The notes under the pieces are model-generated. The model saw only the letters and a program-made list of their open reading frames with translations. It made no database searches and was not told the DNA's origin. A stretch of DNA of 10,466 nucleotides from assembly GCA_902796635.1 (NCBI GenBank), contig CADBPU010000095.1:1-10466 (forward strand), written 5' to 3'. Positions 5,511 through 10,466 of this stretch are shown piece by piece (the stretch's first letter is position 1; every line of letters starts with the position of its first letter). Made by a program: the position numbers and the translations under genes. The stretch comes from an uncultured Eubacteriales bacterium. GTDB taxonomy: Bacteria > Bacillota > Clostridia > Christensenellales > UBA1242.

Positions 5511-7592
5511 ATGGAATTAGGAAAAACATTCCACATGACAGTCGGTGGGCGAGATTTTACCATCGAAACAGGAAAATATTGTGGACAAGCCAACGGACAT
5601 TGCATAGTGTCTTGTGGCGAAACAAGTGTTATGGTCAACACAACCATGGCAAAACAACCAAGACCGGGTATGGACTTCTTCCCACTTGGTGTTGATTATG
5701 AAGAAAAGATGTATGCAGTAGGACGTATTCCTGGTGGCTACAAGAGAAGAGAAGGAAGACCAAGTGATAAGGCAATCATCACAAGTAGACTTATTGATAG
5801 ACCAATAAGACCACTTTTTGAAAAGGGCTTTTATAACGACGTTGCAGTTGTTGCAACACCACTATCAGTAGAACCAGATGTATCACCAGAAGTTCTTGCA
5901 ATGATGGGTAGCTCAATTGCACTTTCAATCAGTGATATCCCATTTGCAGGCCCAACAGGAAGCGTTCAAGTTGCTTTTGTTGATGGCAAATATATCATCA
6001 ATCCAACGGTAGAAGAAAGAGAAAAAAGTTTGATTAACTTGATGCTTGCAGGAACCGAAGAAGCAATACTCATGGTTGAGGCTGGTGCAAAAGAAGTTAG
6101 CGAAGAAGAAATGCTTCAAGCAATTTTATTTGGACACGAAGAAATCAAAAAAATTTGCAAAGAAATCAAAAAAATTCAAAAAGCAGTTGGCAAAAAGAAA
6201 GCAGAAGTTGAAGTTTATCACGTTGACGCAAAAGTTGACAAAGATGTTAGAAAATATGCTGACAAACTCATGGACAAAGTTCTTGAAGAGTTTGATAGAC
6301 ATAAGAGAGATGCAAAAGAAGAAGAGATGAACGAAAAAGTGTTCAAACACTTTGCAGATATTTTGGAAGAGCATCAAAAAGATATTGTAAATTCACTTTA
6401 CAATCTCAAAAAAGAAAAAGTTAGAGCAAAAATCACAGAAAAGGGTGTTAGACCAGATGGCAGAAGCACTCATGAAGTTCGTCCAATTTGGTGCGAAACT
6501 GGGCTTCTTCCAAGAGTTCACGGAAGTGCAGTGTTTACTCGTGGAGAAACTCAAGTTCTCACAACTTGTACACTTGGCACATTGAGCGATATGCAAGAAA
6601 TTGAAGGACTTCATGAAAAAGACGAAGTAAAGCGATACATGCATCAATATAACATGCCACCATACACAACTGGCGAAGCAAGACCTTTGAAATCTCCTGG
6701 CAGACGTGAAATTGGTCACGGTACACTTGCAGAAAGAGCTCTTGAAGCAGTTATTCCAAGTTATGAAGAATTCCCATATTGCATAAGAACTGTTAGTGAT
6801 GTTTTGTCAAGCAATGGTTCAACAAGCCAAGCAAGTGTTTGTGGAAGCACACTTTCACTTATGGATGCAGGTGTTCCTATCAAAGCACCAGTTGCAGGTG
6901 TAGCAATGGGACTTATCAAAGAAGGAAAGAAAGTTACAGTTCTCACAGATATTCAGGGTCTTGAAGATTTCCTTGGAGATATGGACTTTAAGGTTGCTGG
7001 AACAGAAAAGGGTATCACAGCAATTCAAATGGATATCAAAATCAAAGGTATTGACGAAAATATTTTGAGAACTGCGCTTGAACAAGCAAGAGTTGGTCGT
7101 TTGCACATTTTGAGCAAAATGATGGAAGCTCTTGACCATGTTAGACCAGAACTTTCAAAATATGCTCCAAAAATCATTTCATTCAATATTGATCCAGACA
7201 AAATTGGTGATGTTATTGGAAAGAGCGGTGCAACAATCAACAAGATTATTGAAGAAACTGGCGTAAAGATTGACATTGATGATGACGGAAAAGTTTCCAT
7301 TGCATCTGCAAACAAAGAAATGAACGAAAGAGCAAAAGAAATCATTCTTGGCATAACAGAAGATTTGGAAGTTGGCAAACAATACACTGGCAAAGTGGTA
7401 AAGCTTATGCAATTTGGTGCATTTGTTGAAATTGCTCCTTCAAAAGATGGCATGATTCATATCAGCAAACTTGCAAAAGAAAGAGTTGAAAAAGTTGAAG
7501 ATGTTGTTAAAGTTGATGACAAAGTCAAAGTTGAAGTTATCAAAATTGACGACAAAGGCAGAGTTGACCTTAAACTTGTTGAAAAACTTTAA
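5511..7592 (+). CDS. pnp: Polyribonucleotide nucleotidyltransferase (PNPase)
   Basis: PNPase degrades RNA from the 3' end with phosphate, releasing nucleoside diphosphates, and can run in reverse; it acts as a trimer in mRNA turnover. The 693-residue protein has all domains. The first RNase PH-like domain includes GGYKRREGRPSDKAI and DRPIRPLFEKGF. A charged helical linker spans about 210-300. The second RNase PH domain has RPDGRSTHEVRPI, PGRREIGHG and SNGSTSQASVCG, and its catalytic aspartates D486 and D492 sit in LEDFLGDMDF at the same numbers as in E. coli. The KH domain runs from about 556 with GDVIGKSG, and the S1 domain covers about 622-690 with GAFVEIAPSKDGMIHIS. GGAAGG at 5498-5503 is 7 bases before the ATG. 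No key residue seems lost. Confidence 0.98.
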   Translation: MELGKTFHMTVGGRDFTIETGKYCGQANGHCIVSCGETSVMVNTTMAKQPRPGMDFFPLGVDYEEKMYAVGRIPGGYKRREGRPSDKAIITSRLIDRPIRPLFEKGFYNDVAVVATPLSVEPDVSPEVLAMMGSSIALSISDIPFAGPTGSVQVAFVDGKYIINPTVEEREKSLINLMLAGTEEAILMVEAGAKEVSEEEMLQAILFGHEEIKKICKEIKKIQKAVGKKKAEVEVYHVDAKVDKDVRKYADKLMDKVLEEFDRHKRDAKEEEMNEKVFKHFADILEEHQKDIVNSLYNLKKEKVRAKITEKGVRPDGRSTHEVRPIWCETGLLPRVHGSAVFTRGETQVLTTCTLGTLSDMQEIEGLHEKDEVKRYMHQYNMPPYTTGEARPLKSPGRREIGHGTLAERALEAVIPSYEEFPYCIRTVSDVLSSNGSTSQASVCGSTLSLMDAGVPIKAPVAGVAMGLIKEGKKVTVLTDIQGLEDFLGDMDFKVAGTEKGITAIQMDIKIKGIDENILRTALEQARVGRLHILSKMMEALDHVRPELSKYAPKIISFNIDPDKIGDVIGKSGATINKIIEETGVKIDIDDDGKVSIASANKEMNERAKEIILGITEDLEVGKQYTGKVVKLMQFGAFVEIAPSKDGMIHISKLAKERVEKVEDVVKVDDKVKVEVIKIDDKGRVDLKLVEKL

Positions 7593-7606
7593 GAAATTAA
7601 AATAAT

Positions 7607-7641
7607 AAAAAATTCACGAATTAATATTTCGTGAATTTTTT
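7607..7641. terminator. Bidirectional terminator between pnp and the convergent gene
   Basis: A 14-base stem, 7607-7620 with 7628-7641, encloses a 7-base loop. It has TTCACGAA/TTCGTGAA at its core and six A on the left facing six T on the right. Both strands thus end in a T run, so it can stop pnp from the left and the minus-strand gene (stop at 7652) from the right. Confidence 0.9.
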
Positions 7642-7651
7642 TGTGATTGCT

Positions 7652-8134
7652 TTAATTTATCAAGAATTTATCAAGTTCAAGTTCTGATTTTTGTTGTTTC
7701 TTATTTAACGGTTTAATTTCTTTTATTTTATCTATCTTTTCCGATGTTATAATATTCAACAGACCAATAATACCTTTTATTTCGTCTGATAAGTCATTGT
7801 CAAGTATAAAATAAGTTTTTGTTTCAAAATGACCGTAATGAAGATTTACTGATATTTGTTCAACTTTTAAATGTTTATCACAGATATTACGAATTTTATC
7901 TGCTTTTTGATTTTCTCCAAGTTTTTTGTAGTTATTAATCAAATCAAATAATCTTGTAGAAATATCATTTTTTTTAATGTAAACGTCATTGGTATTCGAA
8001 ATCCCTAACACCTTACACATTTGTTTTGTCGCTTTTTTATAAATATCCTCCCCATATTTTCGCATACCCCATATTCTTAATTCATCTGGATTTCCTTCTT
8101 TTAATATAGCATAGCTTTTCTTGTTATCTATCAT
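7652..8134 (-). CDS. Hypothetical soluble protein, 160 aa
   Basis: I do not recognise this protein. The frame is open to an ATG at 8185, but GGAGG (minus strand of 8143-8147) lies 8 bases before the ATG at 8134, and the promoter overlaps the longer version, so the start is set at 8134. The product begins MIDNKKSYAILKEGNPDEL and carries a basic, mostly helical middle (residues about 25-85, with MRKYGEDIYKKATKQMCKVLG). A likely strand region, VEQISVNLHYGHFETKTYF, follows near 100, then an acidic-hydrophobic helix and a lysine-rich tail. No signal peptide, membrane helix or known catalytic motif is seen. It is a single-gene unit on the opposite strand to the surrounding core genes, between its own promoter and a shared terminator, which fits an accessory or lineage-specific gene. 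Confidence 0.75.
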   Translation of the reverse strand: MIDNKKSYAILKEGNPDELRIWGMRKYGEDIYKKATKQMCKVLGISNTNDVYIKKNDISTRLFDLINNYKKLGENQKADKIRNICDKHLKVEQISVNLHYGHFETKTYFILDNDLSDEIKGIIGLLNIITSEKIDKIKEIKPLNKKQQKSELELDKFLIN

Positions 8135-8142
8135 AGATATAT

Positions 8143-8147
8143 CCTCC
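8143..8147 (-). promoter_or_regulatory. Ribosome binding site for the 160-aa protein
   Basis: GGAGG on the minus strand, 8 bases before the ATG at 8134. It selects this start over the upstream ATG at 8185. Confidence 0.85.
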
Positions 8148-8155
8148 ACACTGAT

Positions 8156-8185
8156 ATAATAACATATATATTTTTTTTTTGTCAA
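8156..8185 (-). promoter_or_regulatory. Strong promoter for the 160-aa protein
   Basis: On the minus strand there is a perfect TTGACA (8185-8180), an 18-base spacer, and an extended -10, TGT-TATTAT, with the hexamer at 8161-8156. The spacer holds a run of ten A. Transcription would start near 8149, just before the ribosome binding site, so the leader is only a few bases. Confidence 0.75.
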
Positions 8186-8196
8186 TAGGCAATTTA

Positions 8197-8229
8197 AAAA
8201 AAGAGTATGATTTAATCACACTCTTTTTT
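8197..8229. terminator. Bidirectional terminator after the small CxC-peptide gene
   Basis: Arms AAAAAAGAGT (8197-8206) and ACTCTTTTTT (8220-8229) pair exactly. An inner TGAT/ATCA stem (8208-8211/8215-8218) follows after one A-C mismatch, with a TTA loop. On the minus strand it lies 24 bases after the stop of the small gene at 8254. Confidence 0.85.
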
Positions 8230-8253
8230 GGTGAAAAATTGTCATCATATGTA

Positions 8254-8439
8254 TTAGAAGAAATCTCGATTTCCTCGGCATCCACATCCGCTATTATTGC
8301 CCAAAAAGTTGCCACCTTCCATTGAAAGAATAAGTAGTAGCAGAAGAAGAAAATTGGAGTTGGTGTTTAGGTCAATATCGTTTGCCGAAGTGAAGATTGA
8401 AAGAAGTAAAATCATCAAAATATCTTGAGAAAAAAACAT
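8254..8439 (-). CDS. Small hydrophobic peptide with C-terminal CxC motif, 61 aa
   Basis: The function is unknown and no family is recognised. GGAGG (minus strand of 8445-8449) is 5 bases before the ATG at 8439; an ATG four codons upstream overlaps that site and is rejected. The peptide has two hydrophobic stretches, residues about 7-16 (ILMILLLSIF) and 30-39 (FLLLLLLILS), separated by an Asp/Asn-rich turn. A glycine/asparagine-rich tail follows with C52 and C54 in SGCGCRG, ending NRDFF. It may sit in or on the membrane with the Cys pair exposed; a CxC could bind a metal or form a disulfide, which is speculation. Support for it being real comes from the good ribosome site, a dedicated terminator, and its position divergent from an ArsR regulator across a region of inverted repeats. 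Confidence 0.7.
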   Translation of the reverse strand: MFFSQDILMILLLSIFTSANDIDLNTNSNFLLLLLLILSMEGGNFLGNNSGCGCRGNRDFF

Positions 8440-8444
8440 AAATA

Positions 8445-8449
8445 CCTCC
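8445..8449 (-). promoter_or_regulatory. Ribosome binding site for the CxC peptide
   Basis: GGAGG on the minus strand, 5 bases before the ATG at 8439. It makes the ATG at 8451, which overlaps it, an unlikely start. Confidence 0.8.
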
Positions 8450-8467
8450 ATTTCTACAATTTTTTAC

Positions 8468-8483
8468 CATATTATCTAATATG
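8468..8483. promoter_or_regulatory. Palindrome, candidate operator for the ArsR regulator
   Basis: CATATTA-TC-TAATATG is an exact 7-2-7 inverted repeat in the gap between the divergent peptide and arsR genes. A possible minus-strand promoter for the peptide (TGCACA 8505-8500, 18-base spacer, TATTAG 8481-8476) runs through it. ArsR-family repressors bind AT-rich imperfect palindromes as dimers. The assignment to this regulator rests on position only. Confidence 0.45.
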
Positions 8484-8508
8484 CTACAAAAGTTTTATTT
8501 GTGCATAT
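8479..8508. repeat. Second inverted repeat in the arsR/peptide gap
   Basis: ATATGC-T-ACAAA (8479-8490) and TTTGT-GCATAT (8498-8508) are inverted arms of 11 bases apart from one extra T on the left, with a 7-base centre. It overlaps the right arm of the 8468-8483 palindrome, so the two could be a composite regulator site. Confidence 0.45.
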
Positions 8509-8509
8509 C

Positions 8510-8537
8510 TTCATACGTAAAAATATTGTGGTAAAAT
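8510..8537 (+). promoter_or_regulatory. Probable promoter for arsR
   Basis: TTCATA at 8510-8515, a 16-base spacer and an extended -10, TGG-TAAAAT, with the hexamer at 8532-8537. AAATATT (8521-8527) and AATATTT (8535-8541) form a further inverted repeat over the -10, which would suit autorepression. The -35 is imperfect. Confidence 0.5.
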
Positions 8538-8573
8538 ATTTATGTAATAATTAATTGATTAAGGAAGTATAAT

Positions 8574-8924
8574 ATGGATTCTCAAAAAATTTTGTTAAAT
8601 CAAGAAAAAGTTAAAGATGTAAAATTTTATTTGCCAGAAGAAAAAATTTGCAACAAGCTTGCCGATTTTTTCAGCACCTTTAGTGATACAACAAGAATAA
8701 AAATTTTGTCAGCACTTGCAGTTAGTGAAATGTGCGTGAATGATTTGTCAAGAATTTTGAATATTAATCAAACAACAGTTAGTCATCAATTAAAACTCCT
8801 AAAAAGTATTGGCGCAGTAAAATTTAGGCGTGATGGCAAAATTATTTATTATTCTCTTGCAAGCAAAATGATAAATGACTGTTTGCTTTCTGGTGTTGAC
8901 TATTTGCAAATGGTTGCAATGTAA
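8574..8924 (+). CDS. ArsR/SmtB-family winged-helix transcriptional regulator
   Basis: This 116-residue protein is a dimeric winged-helix regulator of the ArsR/SmtB group, normally a repressor released by metal or another signal. The opening FSDTTRIKILSAL (residues 36-48) and EMCVNDLSRIL (52-62) lead into the recognition helix QTTVSHQLKLLKSIGAV (66-82), and the wing FRRDGKIIYYSL covers 84-95. The CadC/ArsR metal pair CxC in the third helix is reduced to a single cysteine (C54, with N56 in the second place). The SmtB-type zinc ligands of the last helix (DxH and HxxE) are not seen. C26 and C103 are the only other cysteines. The ligand is therefore unknown, and a redox or non-metal signal is possible. 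AAGGAAG at 8561-8567 is 6 bases before the ATG. The divergent small peptide gene is the likely target, together with itself. Confidence 0.92.
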   Translation: MDSQKILLNQEKVKDVKFYLPEEKICNKLADFFSTFSDTTRIKILSALAVSEMCVNDLSRILNINQTTVSHQLKLLKSIGAVKFRRDGKIIYYSLASKMINDCLLSGVDYLQMVAM

Positions 8925-8941
8925 AAAATAATCAAAATAAT

Positions 8942-8973
8942 AAAGTGTTGTTGTTAAACACTTTGTTTTTTTT
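8942..8973 (+). terminator. Rho-independent terminator after arsR
   Basis: AAAGTGTT (8942-8949) pairs with AACACTTT (8957-8964) around a 7-base loop, followed by GTTTTTTTT to 8973. It closes the arsR transcript. Confidence 0.88.
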
Positions 8974-8990
8974 ATGTCGTGTGCTAAAAT
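8963..8990 (+). promoter_or_regulatory. Promoter for asnS overlapping the arsR terminator
   Basis: TTGTTT at 8963-8968, a 16-base spacer and an extended -10, TGC-TAAAAT, with the hexamer at 8985-8990. The -35 lies in the terminator's right arm and T run. Transcription would start near 8997, leaving only a short leader before the ATG at 9010. Confidence 0.6.
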
Positions 8991-9000
8991 ATACAAGTTA

Positions 9001-9004
9001 GGAG
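9001..9004 (+). promoter_or_regulatory. Ribosome binding site that sets the asnS start
   Basis: GGAG is 5 bases before the ATG at 9010. The in-frame ATG at 8974 has no such site and lies upstream of the proposed -10. Confidence 0.85.
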
Positions 9005-9009
9005 TAGTT

Positions 9010-10398
9010 ATGAAAATAATACTGATAAAAGATTTACAAAAAGAGTATAAAGAGTTAGGTGGTCAAGAAGTTTCAGTTGCTGGTTGGGCAAAGAGTGTAA
9101 GAGCAAATGGTAGCATTGGATTTATTGATCTTAATGATGGCACAGCTTTCAAAGGTCTACAAGTGGTTTTTGATGCAAACTTATCAAACTATGTAGAAGT
9201 AGAAAAATTAAACACCGGATCATCTTTGGTTTGCACAGGAAAACTTGTTTTGACGCCAGAAAACAAACAGCCATATGAAATGCATGCAACAAATGTTAAA
9301 ATTGTAAGTAGCACGGATGCAGAATATCCACTTCAAAAAAAGCGTCATAGCATTGAGTTTTTGAGAGATATTGCATATCTAAGACCTAGGACAAACACTT
9401 TTCAAGCGGTATTTAGAATAAGAAGTGTGGCTGCAATGGCTATTCACACATATTTTCAAGAGAATGGCTATTTATATGTTCACACACCACTTATTACTTG
9501 TACAGATTGTGAAGGCAGTGACCAAATGTTCAAAGTCACGACACTTAATTTTAATGATTTGCCAAAAGATGAAAAGGGCAGAGTTGACTTTTCAAAAGAT
9601 TTGTTTGGAAAGCAAGCATTTATTACCGGTAGTGGACAACTTCATGGCGAAGCATTTGCAATGGCGTTTAACAAAATCTACACATTTGGACCAACTTTTA
9701 GAACAGAAAACAGCAACACAAAAATTCATGCCAATGAGTTTTGGATGATTGAGCCAGAAATGGCGTTTTGCGACTTAAATGGTCTTATGGACGTAGAAGA
9801 AGATATGCTCAAATTTGTTGTTAAGTATGTTATGGAAAAATGCCCAGATGAACTCGAGTTCTGTGATAAATTTATATCAAATGGCTTGCTCAACAAACTC
9901 ACAAATCTTGTAAATAGTGAATTTAAGAGAATATCACATCATGATTGTATTGACATTTTGAAAAGTTCGGGCAAAACTTGGGAGTTTGAACCAGATTACG
10001 AAGGTGATATTGCAAAAGAGCATGAAAAATATTTGACAGAACATTTTGGTGGACCAGTTTTCATTACAGATTGGCCAAAAGATATCAAAGCATATTATAT
10101 GAAAGTTAATCCAGATAACAAAACCGTTGCAGCAGTTGACCTTATTGTTCCAGAAGCAGGCGAACTTATGGGTGGCAGTCAAAGAGAAGAAAACTTTGAA
10201 GTTCTTAAACAAAGAATGCAAGAGCTCAATATTGACGAATCAAAACTTGATTGGTATATGAATTTGAGACGCTTTGGTGGTTGCGTTCATGCTGGTTTTG
10301 GAATGGGCTTTGAACGTCTCATAATTTATCTTACTGGTATGGAAAATATTAGAGATGTTATACCTTTCCCAAGAACACCAAAAAATTGCATGTATTAA
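9010..10398 (+). CDS. asnS: Asparaginyl-tRNA synthetase
   Basis: This class IIb aminoacyl-tRNA synthetase joins asparagine to tRNA-Asn using ATP. The 462-residue length is normal. The N-terminal OB-fold anticodon-binding domain shows VSVAGWAKSVRANGSIGFIDL. Motif 1 lies in the FQAVFRIRSVAAMAIHTYFQ helix and the following HTPLIT strand. Motif 2 reads FGPTFRTENSNT, with its arginine at residue 231, and continues HANEFWMIEPE. Motif 3 is GFGMGFERL with E435-R436. The ENSNT and FWMIEPEMAF signature and the GELMGGSQREE segment separate it from AspRS. A direct AsnRS suggests the cell need not rely on Asp-tRNA(Asn) amidation for this tRNA. The frame stays open to an ATG at 8974, but that start is rejected because it precedes the promoter -10 and lacks a ribosome site. 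No terminator is evident after the TAA. Confidence 0.97.
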   Translation: MKIILIKDLQKEYKELGGQEVSVAGWAKSVRANGSIGFIDLNDGTAFKGLQVVFDANLSNYVEVEKLNTGSSLVCTGKLVLTPENKQPYEMHATNVKIVSSTDAEYPLQKKRHSIEFLRDIAYLRPRTNTFQAVFRIRSVAAMAIHTYFQENGYLYVHTPLITCTDCEGSDQMFKVTTLNFNDLPKDEKGRVDFSKDLFGKQAFITGSGQLHGEAFAMAFNKIYTFGPTFRTENSNTKIHANEFWMIEPEMAFCDLNGLMDVEEDMLKFVVKYVMEKCPDELEFCDKFISNGLLNKLTNLVNSEFKRISHHDCIDILKSSGKTWEFEPDYEGDIAKEHEKYLTEHFGGPVFITDWPKDIKAYYMKVNPDNKTVAAVDLIVPEAGELMGGSQREENFEVLKQRMQELNIDESKLDWYMNLRRFGGCVHAGFGMGFERLIIYLTGMENIRDVIPFPRTPKNCMY

Positions 10399-10435
10399 TT
10401 AACTTAAAATTTAATTTGTTTGAAAGAATACAAAA

Positions 10436-10466
10436 ATGATTTTAATGAGTATAAAAAAAGTAGGCA
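10436..10466 (+). CDS. Possible start of a further gene, cut by the window edge
   Basis: After asnS the strand reads ATG at 10436 (and an in-frame ATG at 10445), and the frame remains open to the window end. No good ribosome binding site precedes it; only GAAAGAA near 10422 is seen. About ten codons are too few to judge. Confidence 0.15.
   Translation, partial: MILMSIKKVG

Noticed and set aside
6046..6330. Plus-strand 94-codon frame inside pnp
   Set aside because: A lysine-rich out-of-frame shadow of the PNPase linker helix; pnp is intact in its own frame.
7025..7453. Minus-strand 142-codon frame opposite pnp
   Set aside because: Antisense shadow of the KH and S1 coding region, with no promoter or ribosome site.
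4747..7641. Related CACGA-containing stems in the terminators after tkt and pnp as a repeat family
   Set aside because: Only a core of about five bases is shared and the rest of each stem differs; coincidence is sufficient.
8135..8185. N-terminal extension of the minus-strand 160-aa protein
   Set aside because: It overlaps the consensus promoter, and the GGAGG at 8143-8147 points to the ATG at 8134.
8124..8315. Minus-strand 63-codon frame overlapping the CxC peptide and the 160-aa gene
   Set aside because: It runs across a terminator and a promoter, has no ribosome site, and conflicts with better supported genes on the same strand.
8974..9009. N-terminal extension of asnS from the ATG at 8974
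   Set aside because: It lies upstream of the proposed -10 (8985-8990), has no ribosome site, and the ATG at 9010 has GGAG at the right spacing and gives the normal family length.
9425..9748. Plus-strand 107-codon frame inside asnS
   Set aside because: Out-of-frame shadow of the conserved catalytic domain of AsnRS.

Overview
This is an A+T-rich chromosomal segment whose content points to a low-GC Gram-positive bacterium, probably an uncultured clostridium-like Bacillota. That placement is an inference from four things: strong GGAGG-type ribosome binding sites, extended -10 promoters, the rpsO-pnp gene order, and AT-rich codon use. TGA is used as a stop (end of the gene at 2297-2785) and tryptophan is encoded by TGG, so the code is the standard bacterial one. 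No mobile element, CRISPR array, rRNA or tRNA is visible. Most of the window is core metabolism and information processing.

Layout from left to right. (1) 54-2182: a two-gene unit with a small patatin-like acyl hydrolase, whose promoter sits so close to the ATG that the mRNA looks leaderless, followed by a membrane-anchored ComEC-type metallo-beta-lactamase-fold protein. It is closed by a terminator at 2219-2249. (2) 2251-4787: an extended -10 promoter, a TTG-started shikimate-kinase-like protein that has lost its P-loop, and transketolase, joined by an ATGA overlap. (3) 4788-5407: an AT-rich gap with a possible folded element, a strong promoter, a structured leader, rpsO (ribosomal protein S15) and its terminator. 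(4) 5449-7641: a separate consensus promoter, pnp (PNPase) and a bidirectional terminator shared with a convergent minus-strand gene. (5) 7652-8570: two minus-strand genes of unknown function, each with its own GGAGG site. One encodes a 160-residue soluble protein and the other a 61-residue hydrophobic peptide ending in a CxC motif. The peptide gene is divergent from an ArsR-family regulator, with clear inverted repeats between them. (6) 8574-10398: arsR, its terminator, and asnS (asparaginyl-tRNA synthetase). The last 68 bases may hold the start of another gene.

Three start sites were moved from the longest open frame on sequence grounds (rpsO, the 160-aa gene, asnS) and a fourth was moved by four codons (the CxC peptide). 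In each case a ribosome binding site selects the internal ATG, and for asnS the longer start would lie upstream of the promoter -10.

No complete new multi-gene system is evident. The two parts most worth following are the arsR/CxC-peptide divergent pair with its palindromes, and the degenerate shikimate-kinase-like protein translationally coupled to transketolase. The rpsO leader and the 4792-4860 element are secondary RNA-level candidates.
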